Of a DNA stretch of 64,000 bases, positions 46,938 to 58,739 are shown in pieces. The notes under the pieces are model-generated. The model was not told the origin of the DNA. It worked only from the letters and a program-made list of their open reading frames with translations, and made no database searches. The position numbers and the translations under genes were made by a program. Positions within the stretch are counted from its first letter, which is position 1. Each line of letters starts with the position of its first letter. This DNA comes from Halocaridina rubra (taxonomy: Eukaryota; Arthropoda; Malacostraca; Decapoda; Atyidae), in contig JAXCGZ010001897.1 of the NCBI GenBank assembly GCA_037179515.1, forward strand, positions 228,501-292,500, read 5' to 3'.

Positions 46938-49900
46938 CTACTTTATAAATCTAACCACTGGCGGTTTTATAGTTCTACCAGATCTACGAAGTGTAACTGG
47001 TTCTGGCACTGTCATGGGAGCATGCATGGAATTATCAGAACTCTCAACCATGCTATTAGGATTTATAACATTGCTCTCTGGTTCATTAATCACATCAGAA
47101 TTTGATGTAAGACTAGTTGGAATAGAAGGCAAAATTGGCTTACAAGTACCACAAAAAATCTGATTATTACTAGAAAAATTGCATTCTTCCACACTAGGAG
47201 TAAATCTAGGCATAAGTTGGTCTGAATGTCTTTTCCAAACTATGTTGCCAAAATTTTTAAGTTGTACTTTGTAGTTACTAACACCGAGTACTTTAAAGAT
47301 CTTACCTTCTAACCAAAGCTTACCTTGACCATAATTTTTAACAAAAACTGCATTATCTACATTTTATTCTGATTTTTCAAATTTACTTTCTTTCTGCAGT
47401 GCCTTCTCCTTTTTTTCTTGAAGTTTAATTTTTTCTACAGTTCCCCAAGAGTTACAGTTAAACATGATATCAGCTGGAGCCTTCCCAGTGGAGGAATGTA
47501 CAGTTCTTCTATGATTATACAAGAACCTACATACTCTGGTAATAATAACCCCATCAATAAATATGCTAAGACCCTCTTTGAAAGTTTTTACTGCCCTTTC
47601 GGCTCAGCTGTTAAAAGAAGGGTTATAAGGAGCAGGTGTAATGTGTTTAATGCCATTCTTCCTCAGGAAAAACTCTATCTCCTCAGACACAATATAAGGG
47701 GCATTGTCAGAAACAATTATTTCTGGCAATCCAAAATTACAATAACTCTACCTTAACTTAGCTATAGTTACTGCTGATGTAGTAGATCTGGTAACTGAAC
47801 ATCCAAAAATTTTGTGTGGGAATCTACAATTATCAAAAAATAAGAGTCAGCAATTGGACCAGCGTAGTCTATATGAAACCTACACCAAGGTTTTCCAGTT
47901 TCTGGCCAGGATAATACCGCTGACTGCGGAGTCTGGAAATTTTTAAAACAAACTTCACAAGATTTAGTTATTTCTGAAATGTCCTGGTCCAATTTGGGCC
48001 ACCAAATCCAATTACGTACTGCTGCTTTCATTGCATTGATATTGTTATGACCTACATGCAGCTGTTTTAGTACTGCGCTGCACATATCAGCAGGTATAAT
48101 TACGCGGTTCCGATACAATAGAACACCATCATAAATGCTTAAATCTAATTTGACCACAGAGTAATCAGATGATACTGGGTCATTAATCCAACCCAATTTC
48201 ACATTGAAAAACCTTACTTAAAACTGGGTCACCTCTAGACAAAACCTCAACATTTTCAAAGAAAATGCCTTGATTACTCAAAACTTCTATAACATGAACA
48301 TATTCATTAGGGGTACTAGAATCCAAACTAGAATCCAGTACTGGCAGGCGACTGAGTGCATCTGCGACAAGATTATCTTTTCCTGCTTTAAAATTTAAGT
48401 CATAATTGTACTGTGACAAAAGCAAAGCCCATCGCTGCACTCTAGCGTTTTCATTTACAGGAATCTGTTTGGTTCTACCAACTATTTCAAGTAATGGTTT
48501 GTGATCAGTTCTAAGAATAAATATATGACCCAATAAAAAATATTCAAATTTGCTTACAGCATAGACCAAAACCAGAGCTTCCTTGTCTAACTGGGAGTAA
48601 TGTAACTCCGCAGATGATAACTTTTTACTAGCAAAATAGACTGGTTTTTCGATACCATGCATTTCCTGTATCAAAACGCAGCCAACCCCAACTGGAGATA
48701 CATCTGCTTCTACAATTATTGGATGATTTCCATAAAAATTAGCAAGAAAATCTGAATTGGATGACTCTGCTTTGATCATACTGAAAGCATTACCTTCTAC
48801 AGATGACCATATAAATTTGGCACCTTTCTTCACAAATCATATAAGGGAGACAAAGTACTAGGAAAATTCTTTACAAATGTGCTATACTAGGTAACCATAC
48901 CCAAAAGGAATGCACATCACTGACAGACTTTGGAGGGGGTGCTTCCAAAATAGAGTCAAGTTTTGGGGGGATGGTGTAATTCCATCACCAGAAATGACAT
49001 AGCCTAAATACTCAAGAGAATCAGTATTCAAAACAGTTTTCTTTTTATTTATAGCTACATTGTGCTTTTAGAATTCCCTCAAAACTCTGTCAGGTCTTTC
49101 ATCATGCTCTTTTTGTGTTTGTCCTCCAACAAGAATATCATCTAAAAAGGCAACAACACCATCAATATTCATCAAAATCTGAGAAAAAAATCTTTGAAAG
49201 ATAGCTGGTGATGATGCCAAACCAAAATTAAGTCTTTTATATTCAAAAGGACCATTATGAGTATTTATAACAAGAAGCTTTTGGTTTTCATCATCAACTG
49301 GTAATTGCAAGTATGCATTTTCAAAATAAATTTTAGAAAATATTTTAATCTTGCCAACTACTGATAAAATCTCATCTACCCTTGGAAGTGGATATTTATC
49401 ACAGACAATATTTTGATTCAACTCTTTAAAATCTCCACAAATCCTCATAGATTCTCCACAATTCCTCATAGATTTCTTATCTGCTTTTAATACTGGAACA
49501 ATGGGAGCTGTCCAATCACTAAAACTAGCTGGCTCTATAATGTCATCAGAAATCAAATTATCTAAAGTATCCTCTACTAATTTCTTATAATGAAATGACT
49601 CTGTTCAAGCCTCATGAAATTTTGGTACTGCATTACCTATAAGATTAATTTTAGCTACTATGCTCATTATTGGCAACTGTGAATCAGCTGAAAATGTATC
49701 AACTAGAGCTCTAGCATCCATTACACTGTTTATTATTTTATATCCAAAATCAACAACACCTGCCAAATCAATTCCAATTTTAGACATTAAATCCCTACCA
49801 CACAAGTTTGGGTTATAATTGTCAACAACATAAAATCCATGTCTTATACTGAAATAATTATAAACAACATTCACATAAACTTTACCCATGACATTAACAT

Positions 49901-50130
49901 TACCGGTTTCCATAAGCTTTTAGTTATTTTTGCAATTCTGCATAGGTAAAGCTAAGCATTAGATTCACTTACAACCAAAAGTAGAAACTCCAGCACCACT
50001 ATCAACTTCAAATGGAATTTCTTTACCATTTAAGTGTAAATTAATCTTAGGTATTACAGAAGGGTTATTCTCTACACTCAAAATCCTGATTTCTTTCCCT
50101 ACTGGAGCAGGTTCATTTAACTTTATAACT
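46938..50130 (-). pseudogene. Gypsy-B pol: protease, RT, RNase H, integrase
   Basis: Protease: FEVDSGAG near 50000-50030 and NLCGRDLMSKI in 49605-49913. RT (49068-49556): SDWTAPIVPVLKADKK, a 7-codon tandem duplication (CGESMRI region), IYFENAYLQLPV where the catalytic Asp of LDLxxAY is replaced by Tyr, and FLDDILVGG. RNase H (48183-48833): VEADVSPVGVGCVLI, HYSQLDKEALVLVYA, RTDHKPLLEIVG and ADALSRLP. Integrase: GHNNINAMKAAVRNWIWWP, CEVC, WCRFHIDYAGP (first Asp), IIVSDNAP (second Asp), and the Arg-rich end TLRRSGRTIKPPVVRFIK at 46938. Frameshifts and stops occur between blocks. Confidence 0.88.
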
Positions 50131-50150
50131 GATTACAATCACTATCTTCC

Positions 50151-51022
50151 TCAAGTAAGGTTTTTCAAAAACTTCATTAGCTTTTTTCTTACCCTTTTTG
50201 TTTTTTTTCTGGCAAAGTGGTATGGCTGGCTTTTTCCGTCACCATACTTTTGGTTCTCGGTCTGAGAAAACTTAGAACCCTGGGAAACTTCCTTATTAAA
50301 ACGACAAACTTTTTTCAAGTGTCCCTTTTTGTTACACACTGAACAAGAAAGATGAGAATAGCGACAATCCTCACTACGATGAGGGTAACCACAATGTCGG
50401 CAGCTTGCCTCTTTTCTACCATTAGGCGTAGGAGTAGGAGTAGGCCTATTTGAATTAATATACAAAGCGTTCACTTGAGTAGGAAGTTTTTCACCACAAA
50501 GAGCTTTTTCAAAATTTAATAGTCTGTCCAGTGTGGCAGGTGAAGTCATAGTTTGCAAGTTTAGCTTTTCCGCCGCTAAATTAGGAAAATGTACTTCTGA
50601 TTCAATATCCATAAACAATTGATTGCGAACACTAACATCAAACTGATTGCCAAAATTAGTCTTTGGCAAGTGCTTTGAGATCAACAAAAAGATTATGCAG
50701 ATTTTCACCAGTTTTTTTTTTTTTTTTTTTTTTTTTGCTGAAATTGAATTAAAATTTTGTGATAAGAAGGCTTGACAATAAGATGACCTTCCAAATCTCT
50801 ACTAAATCAGAAAAATTCTTAAGATGCGGCATATCTTGGGCACACAGACTAGCTAGAGTGCTATATACTTCAATTCCTAGAAAAAACAAGCAAGCAAGTT
50901 TTCTTTTTAGCACTTTCAGTTATACCTCTGTGAGCAAAATGTGTCTCTAGCATGGACTTCTACACATCAAAATTTATTAGTTCGGGATTAAGAGGCTCAA
51001 TTTTTGCATTGGTGCTAGCCAT
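50151..51022 (-). pseudogene. Gypsy-B gag with two zinc knuckles
   Basis: A likely start ATG at 51020-51022 (MASTNAKIEPLNPELINFDV, then a stop). Further stops occur, and a T-run of about 26 bases (A-run in the coding sense) lies at 50711-50736. The frame 50151-50708 is open: a capsid-like NQFDVSVRNQLFMDIESEV, a linker with PTPTPTP, then two CCHC knuckles CRHCGYPHRSEDC and CSVCNKKGHLKKVC, and a basic tail. The knuckles bind element RNA. Confidence 0.82.
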
Positions 51023-51295
51023 GTTCAGCCTAGCCTAGGTAACAGATGAAGTATTTTTCAAAAACAACAAAAGCCAATCTTCATTACCTCAATCCACATA
51101 GGCCTACTAGGCTAATGGAAACAATAGACAGCATAGGATAGTCTATCAAAAACTTGCCGGATCCCAACCTCTCGGTAGCCTAGCCTAGATAGGCTTTAGA
51201 AATTCCACGTATTTCTTGAAAATCAGCTGTCATAATCGGTTAAAACAGCTTCAAAATGTTGAGATTCAATCTAGACAGCTCGTCGATAAATATAT

Positions 51296-51546
51296 TGGGT
51301 CCTAAATCTATTAATTTTATGCTAGGGTAAGATAGAATATATAACCTAAACTTTAGCTTTAGTCTTGAAGCTGGTATCACCAAAAGAAGCCACTCATCCG
51401 GGCATCAACAATAGGCGATTCAAGTATAAGTACAAGAATATCAAAAAGCAATTAAACTCTATTTAATAGGATAAAAATAGAAATAAGAAAGCAATCAGAA
51501 TAGATAATAAGAAACTATAATAAATAATTATACCTTAACTCTCACA
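51296..51546 (-). repeat. Gypsy-B 5' LTR
   Basis: Partner of 46591-46847; the element reads leftwards from here. The gag ATG is at 51020-51022, about 270 bases inside. Confidence 0.88.
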
Positions 51547-54480
51547 ACTAACATAACTCCATTGCAATATTGGTGTTTTAACAATACTGTACTGTTGTTC
51601 ATCGTACACAAGTCACAAGATTTTATCATGTCTTCAAGATCATTATTAAGGTTAGGCCACCAAACAGTCTCCCTAGCCTTAGCCTTCATTGCAACTATGC
51701 CACTGCGGTCAGAGTGTAATAACTTTAAGGTTTCATACCTAAGTTATGTTGGAATTAGGATTCTATTCTTAAACAGTAGTACATTGTCATAGACAGTCAA
51801 GTCATTCTTTATATAAACACATTCATTACAGTCATTACAATTTTATGGCCTACCAAATTTAACAAATTACATTAGTGTCTTCAAAATAGGATCAGTTTTT
51901 GTAATATCTTGAACAGTTTCAAAAGTAATACTAAGAGTTTCAAAATTTTCTATAAATTTAATATACTCTACAAGTATTTGGGTAGGTAAATCATCATCAA
52001 CAGGAAGCCTGCTAAGAGTATCTGCCACAACATTTCTTATTTCCACTCTTATACACTAAATCAGAAGAATATTGTAAAAGAAGAACAGGCCATCTAATTA
52101 GTCTAGCATTCGAATCTTTAGGAATTGATTTTGACTTTCCAAATAACCCTAGTAATGGTTTGTAGTTCGTTCTGAATTAAAAATTTCTGCCCAACAAAAA
52201 ATATTTTAATTATGTATTACCAAAAAACTATAGCAAGAGCTTTCCAGTCAGTCTGGGAATAATATTTTTCTGAACTAGAAAGTTTTATACTGGCAAAAAC
52301 AATTGGTTTCTCAATTCCATTCTCAACTTGCAATAAGACTGCACCTACTCCAATTGGAGAAGCATCCACTTCTAGAATCACCTAAGACTTCCCAGTAAAG
52401 CATGATGAAGCCGTAGAACTACAAAGTGATTTCTTAACTAGATCAAAAGCAATTTGACATTTTCTATGCAACACAAAATTTAAATTTTTCTTGTTCAAAT
52501 CATACAATGGCGATAAAATATCAGAAAATCTGTAAATTAATCTACTATTGAAAATTACCAGTCCTAGAAAAGATTGTAATTCTGACAAATCTTCTAGTTC
52601 AGGAGCATCTAAGATTACTCAGACCTTAGTAGGGGAAGGTGATAACCCTTTAGCAGAAATTTCATAACCCAAAAATTCAATAACTCTTTTGTCCAATTCA
52701 CACTATTTTACATATAATTTGACATTTATCAAGTACTAAGTTTAATTTGTTCTCCAGATCAGCAAGTGAAGAGGCACATACCAAAATATCTTCTAGGTAT
52801 ACAACAAAACCTTCAATATCACACGGCAGTTGAGAAATAAAGCTGTGAAAAATTCCCGGTGCAGAAGCCCGGCCAAAAGGTAGACATTTCCATTTAAACC
52901 AGCCTCTCTCTGCAGAAATTACAGGAAGATTATGATCTGATTCACAAACAGAAACTGAAAATAGGCATTAGCATGATCGAGTTTAGCAAAATAGGTAAAA
53001 CTATTTATCACAGCAAGCATCTCATCCAATTTGGGCAATAAATATTTTTCAATGTTTACTTGAGTATTAAGATACTTAAAACTCAACACGAACTCTAATA
53101 TCACCATCTTTTTTCAATACTGGGGCAATAGGGGCAGCCCACTCACTAAAAGCAACAGATTCTATTTTTTCTTCTTTAACTAATGTATCTAAAGCCCTTG
53201 CCACAGGATTTTTAAGTGTTAAGGGAGCTTGCCTTGCTTTAATGAATTTTGGCACTGAATTATCCTTCAAATAAATCTTGGCTTCAACACCAGAAATTGG
53301 CTTATTTTCATTAATTGAATAATTATCCAAGAAAACATTCAAATCAATATTACAAACATTAAAAACCTTCAAGCTCTCATCAATACCAACTAGTTTCATA
53401 TCTAATTTATTAATTAAGTCTCTGCCACAAAGATTATTTTGCTTATAACAAGTAACATAGAAAACATGATAAACAGCAATTTTATTAAACAATGCTTTAA
53501 GCTTGATTTCACCCTTGACATTCACAGAATGTCCACCATAATCATGAAGCTTTTTGTCAGATGGTTGGATTTCGGCCCCAACTTTCTTGCACCACTCCTC
53601 CATTAGCAAAGAAACTGCAGCACCAGAGTCCACTTCTAATGGTACTTTGACATCATTCAACAGGATGTAGTACAATTCAGCATTCACTGCATGAATAGAA
53701 ACTGTTTCATCAATTTTTAACAACTGATTATTTTCTGGAAATGAAGCCAGACTCTTATCTTCTTCATTTTCGTATGAAACAACTTTCACTGAGCCATTTA
53801 TGAATTTGGAATTTGGAAATTCCCTAGTGCTACAATGGGGCACAACACTTGGCTTTCCTTGACACACCCTCTCAAGGTGGCCCTTTGTGTTGCATTTATG
53901 TCAGGTCAGAAGCTTAAACTTACCAAAAACACTTTTATGTGGATAGCCACAATATTTACAAGAGATCTTTTATCTAATAATTTGCTTACCGAGAACAAAA
54001 CGTCACAGTGAAAGATTTGCTGCCAAAACATCTTCACCCACATGAGCCTTCTCAAATGTTTCAATTCGGTCCAACAATTGAACAGAGGTTACACCTACTA
54101 GTTTAAAATTTTCTGCTATAAGAAATATAAAATAACTTTGACTGTCAATAGCCATAAAAAGTTGGTCCCGAAGCCTTGCATCAAAAGTAGTTCCAAAGTT
54201 ACAACCCTTAGCAAGCCTCTTGAGGTCAACATACAACTCTTTCAAGGATTCACTTGACTTCTTTACACGTCGTAGAAAAAGTCAAAGATTTCTGTGATAT
54301 GAGGGCTTGGTAACATAGTGTATTTTCAGTAAATTAATCAATTCAGCAAAAGTTTTATCAGACGGTAGCTCTGGAGCACTCAAACCACTCAAAGTGCTAA
54401 ACACTTTACTGCCAAGTGAAATTATCAAAAAGTTTTTCCTTTTTAGCCTCATCCATAATCTAATAAACATCAAGGTTGGC
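51547..54480 (-). pseudogene. Gypsy-C gag, protease, RT, RNase H, integrase N-terminus
   Basis: gag pieces are 54282-54473 and 54003-54245 (ARLRDQLFMAIDSQSYF), with two CCHC-like knuckles near 53870-53990 (CKYCGYPHKS; CNTKGHLERVC). The frame 53076-53867 holds the protease (PLEVDSGAAVSLL, NLCGRDLINKL) and the start of RT (SEWAAPIAPVLKKDGDIRVR). RT continues with FAKLDHANAYFQ and YLEDILV, where the first Asp of the usual LDD is Glu, then SFLGLVIFNSRLIYRFS. RNase H has a DASPIGVGAVLLQ block; the integrase HHCC region reads LLHSDRSGIVAMK and CDLC. Many frame breaks. Confidence 0.8.
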
Positions 54481-54527
54481 TTGAAATAGAGATAAATATT
54501 TGATGAATTTATTAATCAAAGCTACAG

Positions 54528-54945
54528 TTACTTGTAATATTGTCAAGTATACTGAAAAGGAAACATTTTGCTTTAATTAATCAATGTATATTCATAAGCC
54601 TAGCTGCAGCTGACAATATTGAAGCCTTATATATTTTTTGTATTCTTTCCTAATTATTATGTTTACAAATGTACTTATTATTCTGAATGAGGTAAAAGAA
54701 AAATAGCAATGTTTTATTTCATAAAGATTTTCAGCTTTAGTGTACTGTATAATCAGATTTATGAATTTACAGTTTTGCATTTAGGCTTGTAGTCCCCAGT
54801 GTTTTAATTTCGTAATTGTTGAGAAGTGCCCAAGAATATAAGACATGAAGTTCTACCAGTTTTCATTTATATCCCATAGTATTACTGCATCTTAAGGTAT
54901 ATCAAGGTAATTATATTTGAAAATGTGTGTACAGACTTCAACATT
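54528..54945 (+). repeat. Copia-E 5' LTR (approximate)
   Basis: 54528-54601 matches 63762-63834 with few differences. The rest up to the gag start has no partner in the window, so the right end is set by the expected LTR/leader boundary only. Confidence 0.6.
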
Positions 54946-54950
54946 GGGTC

Positions 54951-55085
54951 ATGGACCCAGCAGCTTGTTGAAAACCTTTGATGACAATGCTAACAACTAC
55001 GAAGTATGAGAGGAAAGTTTCATGGCAGCTTAGCGATTAAAAGGACTGAACCTAGCTTTTGACAGGTATGAAAGTCAGAGGTGAT
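54951..55085 (+). pseudogene. Copia-E gag 5' end, cut by Gypsy-D
   Basis: ATGGACCCAGC at 54951 opens a copia-like gag; after a frame change the reading is LVENL, DDNANNY and RLKGLNLAFDRYES, with stops. The sequence breaks at the first base of Gypsy-D and continues at 59966. Confidence 0.6.
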
Positions 55086-55350
55086 TGTAATGTATTTGGG
55101 TACTTGACTAAGATTTATTATTAGAAGAGTTCTTTAGATCACTGCAGCAATGGAAACACATACAAATAAGTATAAGGTAGAAGTAATGCAGCCCAGTAAC
55201 AGGACAAGCAAATGTCTTCATAGGGGCTCAACAACAATGCATATATTCTCCGCTCTAATCTATAGTACACCAGTAATACATAGGTGGCGCTGAGCGCATG
55301 AACATCAAAATACGCACAGGTGACATACTTGCATGCTTAAATATATTACA
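55086..55350 (-). repeat. Gypsy-D 3' LTR
   Basis: It begins TGTAATGTATTTGGG and ends ATATATTACA on the plus strand. Shared blocks with 59702-59965 include GTAATGCAGCCCAG, GACAAGCAAATGTCT and AATACATAGGTGGCGCTGAG. Confidence 0.93.
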
Positions 55351-55391
55351 CTCCTACTTGCCTTGAAGATAAAACTATGCAATGAAAATAT

Positions 55392-55589
55392 GGATTGGAT
55401 TCGGTTTTACGTCACGAACTCCCTTTTCTACTAAGGGCTAGGACGGTTGCCTTCTTATGAAGGACTTGTTTTGGCAGATGTAATCATTACCCTGAGTGTA
55501 TCCCCTTACTAACCTCAGTCCGTGACGGGGCGCGAACCCTCGACCTGCCGCATCAGAGTCGCAGACGCTACCATTTTGCCACAGAGACT
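55392..55589 (-). mobile_element. tRNA-derived SINE, complete, 18-bp target duplication
   Basis: Minus strand: head with A box TGGCAAAATGG and B box GGGTTCGCGCC, then a conserved body (plus-strand blocks TTTTACGTCACG, CTAAGGGCTA, GAAGGACTTG, TTACCCTGAGTG), ending AATCCAATCC. ACTATGCAATGAAAATAT flanks it perfectly at 55374-55391 and 55590-55607. It is 198 bp and shares head and body with 16515-16688. Confidence 0.88.
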
Positions 55590-55713
55590 ACTATGCAATG
55601 AAAATATAAAACAAAATAAAAGACCTTTCCTAGTAATAATTTCAATTAATAAAATCCGAAATGTCACTCCACTTAGCAATATATATAAACAGAAAACATT
55701 ACTGATTCAAATA

Positions 55714-58250
55714 TTATAAATTCAGTCTATCTACTGGTTTATGCTTTTGCCTTGATTTTTCAGTCTTATCCAAATGCTGGTAAACATCAGTACTACTCCT
55801 GTTTACTAATTTGTACTCACGACAGGTATTATATTCCTCAACATCAGCAAAGGTAGGTTTGAGCTGCTTGGAGATTTGGTCAAAATGCCTATGAAGAATA
55901 ATGCCATCTTCACTCCTAAAATTGCAGGAAACAGATCCAGTACATTTTTCCACAACACCAGATAAATTTGGAGGTCCTTACCTATAATAATTCTTAAAAT
56001 ATACATGATCACCTACTTTAAACTCAGGAGGTGAATGTGTCTTAGCACCTTTATAATACTTGGCCTGATTATCCTGCTTCTTAATAATATGACACTCAAC
56101 ATCAGGATGTAAAAGATCAATCTTAGACTTAATCCTTCGTATCATCAAAAATTCACAAGGACCAACAGCAGTTATAGTATGAGGTGTAATCCTATAACGA
56201 AATAAAATCTTCAACAATTTTTCTTCAGCACATCCCTCACTTTTTTTCATAACCATCTTTTCATAGCCATGTTTTCACGACATTCTCTGCTAAACCATTT
56301 GTAGAAGGATGATAAGGAGCACTTGTAACATGGCATATTCCATTATAGCTTACAAAATCCTGAACTTCAACAACAAAAGCAGGACCATTATCACTGACAA
56401 TAATGTCAGGCAGTCCGTGAGTAGCAAATAATTGTTGCAGTGTACACACTGTCACCTTAGCAGTACAACCTTGACAAGGTTTGCATAAATGAACAAGTCT
56501 CTCCAAATCTTTATCAATTTGAGGCCACCATGCATAGGATCTTACAAGACTTTTCATATTTACAATACCTGGATGAGTATCATGTAAGTTCTCAGTTATG
56601 GCATTTCTTCCTTGGGGTGGTATCACTACTCTATTTCCCTACAAAAGATAATCTTGCACAACAGTTAATTCATGTCTACGGTCAAAATAAGGCTTTAAAT
56701 TTTCATCACAATTATGAGATACATTCCAACCTTGCAAAATACGGTTACGAACTTGTGAAAGTATAGGATCATGATCCATCCAGTAACGAATATCAGCAAA
56801 ATTTACTCCAGTAAAGTTTATCCTATCCTGCAATAGTACTTCCCAAGCAACATTAACTGAAATTTCAAAATTATTTTCCTGCTGTATAGGAAATCTTGAT
56901 AAACAATCAGCATTTGGAATTTTACATCCTGGTCTATGCAATAAGTTATAAGATTAAGCAGATAAAAGGAAAGACCATCTAATTAGTCTACCTGGTGACA
57001 TGCGTGATACTGCCTTCTTTTCACTCAACAGTTCTAACAAAGGTTTGTGATCAGTGAAAATGGTGAAATTCCTTCCTTATAAATATATGCTAAATTTGCA
57101 TACAGAACACAAAACTGCCAGGGCTTCGTTTTTTACCTGGGCATAATGTTTCTCAGCTTTTGACAAGGTCCTATATGCAAATGAAATAGGTTTCAAAAAT
57201 CCATTATCATCCTCTTGCTCTAAAACCGCTCCTAATCCATATGAGCTTGCATCACATGTCAAAACCAGAGGTTTACTAGGGTCATAGTGAACTAATAAAC
57301 GGTTTTATTTCAGTAATTCTTTAGCCTGTAAAAAAGATGTATTTTCCTTATCACTCCAAGTCCATATTGTAGAGTCTAATTCTAATGCATACAAGGGAGC
57401 CATAATCTTGGACACATTTGGTAGAAATCTGTGGTAAAATTTTACCATACCACATAATGTGCATAATTCCTGCCTATTTTGGGGGCTGGTATATTCAGTA
57501 TAGCTATCGTCTTTTCAGCTGATAGATGAATACCTTGAGCAGATTAAGTATAACCTAAATAAGTAACCATAGGTACAAAAAAAGTCGCACTTCTCTCTTT
57601 TCAATTTCAAACCACACTTTTGTAATTTACTCAATACTTTTTGAAGAATAAAATAATGTTCCTCAACTGCGGTAGCAGCAATCAATATGTCATCTAAGTA
57701 CACAGCAACTCGAGGAATACCTTTGAAAATGATTTCCATCACTCTCTGGAAAATACCTACAGCACTATTCAAACCATACTGAAGTCTAGTAAACACAGAA
57801 AGACCTTATTGGGTATTTATTACCATATACCTTTGAGATTCCTCACTGAATTCCAGTTGATGGTATGCATGGCTTCAGTCAAGCTTAGTAAAGTACTTTC
57901 CTTTTCCCAACATAGCAAAAATATCCTCAGAAGTTGGTAATGGCTACTTCTCAAGTTCATAGACAGGGTTAAGGGTTTCTTTAAAATCAATACATATCCT
58001 AACATTTTTGCAAGCACTCTTCAATACATTTACCGTGGGACTGGCCCAATCTGAAAAGTTATTGGCTTAATAATACCTAACGTTCAAGTCTCTCCAGCTC
58101 TTCATCAACCATAGGACGTAACTGATAGGGTACTGGCCTAGCAGGCTTGTGGACAGCAACAGCTCCTGCTTTCCCATTATGTGAAACCTTGAAATGCTTT
58201 CAGTAACCTACACCAGGTTCAAATACCCTCTCCATATTTAGCTAAAAGTT
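55714..58250 (-). pseudogene. Gypsy-D pol: RT, RNase H, integrase with internal deletion
   Basis: RT pieces: 57820-58017 and 57515-57796 (RLQYGLNSAVGIFQRVM, then YLDDILIAA with the Asp pair). RNase H: 57077-57262 (TCDASSYGLGAVLEQ, HYAQVKNEALAVL). 56639-56941 has NADCLSRFPI. Integrase: HDTHPGIVNMKSLVRSYAWWP, then CKPCQGC directly followed by TAKVTV and LPDIIVSDNGPAF. The segment that normally carries the first catalytic Asp is missing, probably an internal deletion. STNGLAEN keeps the Glu block. The tail (55978-56256 with HVYFKNYY; 55714-55953) ends KPVDRLNL. Frame breaks throughout. Confidence 0.87.
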
Positions 58251-58259
58251 CATCTATTT

Positions 58260-58733
58260 TCAATTCAAATTAATTTCTTGCATCCAGTTTCTACCCAATA
58301 AAGAAGCCCGATCACTTTTAATTACTACAATAGGCAACCTGTGATATTTATCATTATAGACAACCTCAAGCATATCTATACCTGCGATGTCAAGTGGCTG
58401 TTTGTTATAATCCGAGAGCATAATAGCTGCATTTAGTAAGTCTTCAGAAGAGTTGTAACCCTTCCTATATGTATTTTTACCCATACAAGTGACTGTTGCA
58501 CCTGTATTAACCTCAAAATTTACATTTTTATCATTAACCATCACATTAACAACATATTTACCATCATAACTACACACAACTTCAGCTGTACTCTGATGTG
58601 GCAACTTGGCAGACTTCTTCAAAGCAAAAATATCATACCCTTGAGCTGCAATCTTTTTAGATACCTGAAAATCTTCATTAACTACTAAAATATTATCACA
58701 TGCATATAAATTCAGATTTGAAATTTCATCCAA
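58260..58733 (-). pseudogene. Gypsy-D protease domain, active-site Asp lost
   Basis: Open for 157 codons. FEVNTGATVTCMG occupies the protease active-site position, where the retropepsin family has D-T/S-G-A; the Asp has become Asn. SLLGRNWMQEINLN matches the conserved flap-distal LLGR(D/N)W motif. This domain normally cuts the gag-pol polyprotein; this copy should be inactive. It lies between gag (right) and RT (left), as expected for gypsy. Confidence 0.85.
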
Positions 58734-58739
58734 AATTTG

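Larger units (their letters stand above)
46591..51546 (-). mobile_element. Gypsy-B, full-length Ty3/gypsy element with two LTRs
   Basis: LTRs at 46591-46847 (3') and 51296-51546 (5') both begin TGGGTCCTAA and end CTCACA on the plus strand, that is TG...CA on the element strand. ACTAA occurs just outside both ends (with three extra T at the left), and the Gypsy-C integrase reading resumes across it. gag and pol between them are broken. Confidence 0.9.
45581..54527 (-). mobile_element. Gypsy-C, Ty3/gypsy element interrupted by Gypsy-B
   Basis: The gag, protease, RT, RNase H and integrase start occupy 54480 down to 51547. The integrase core and tail occupy 46590 down to 45581. The break coincides with the 5-bp duplication ACTAA (46583-46587 and 51547-51551) that flanks Gypsy-B. 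The 5' end of gag is cut at about 54527 by Copia-E. Confidence 0.85.
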
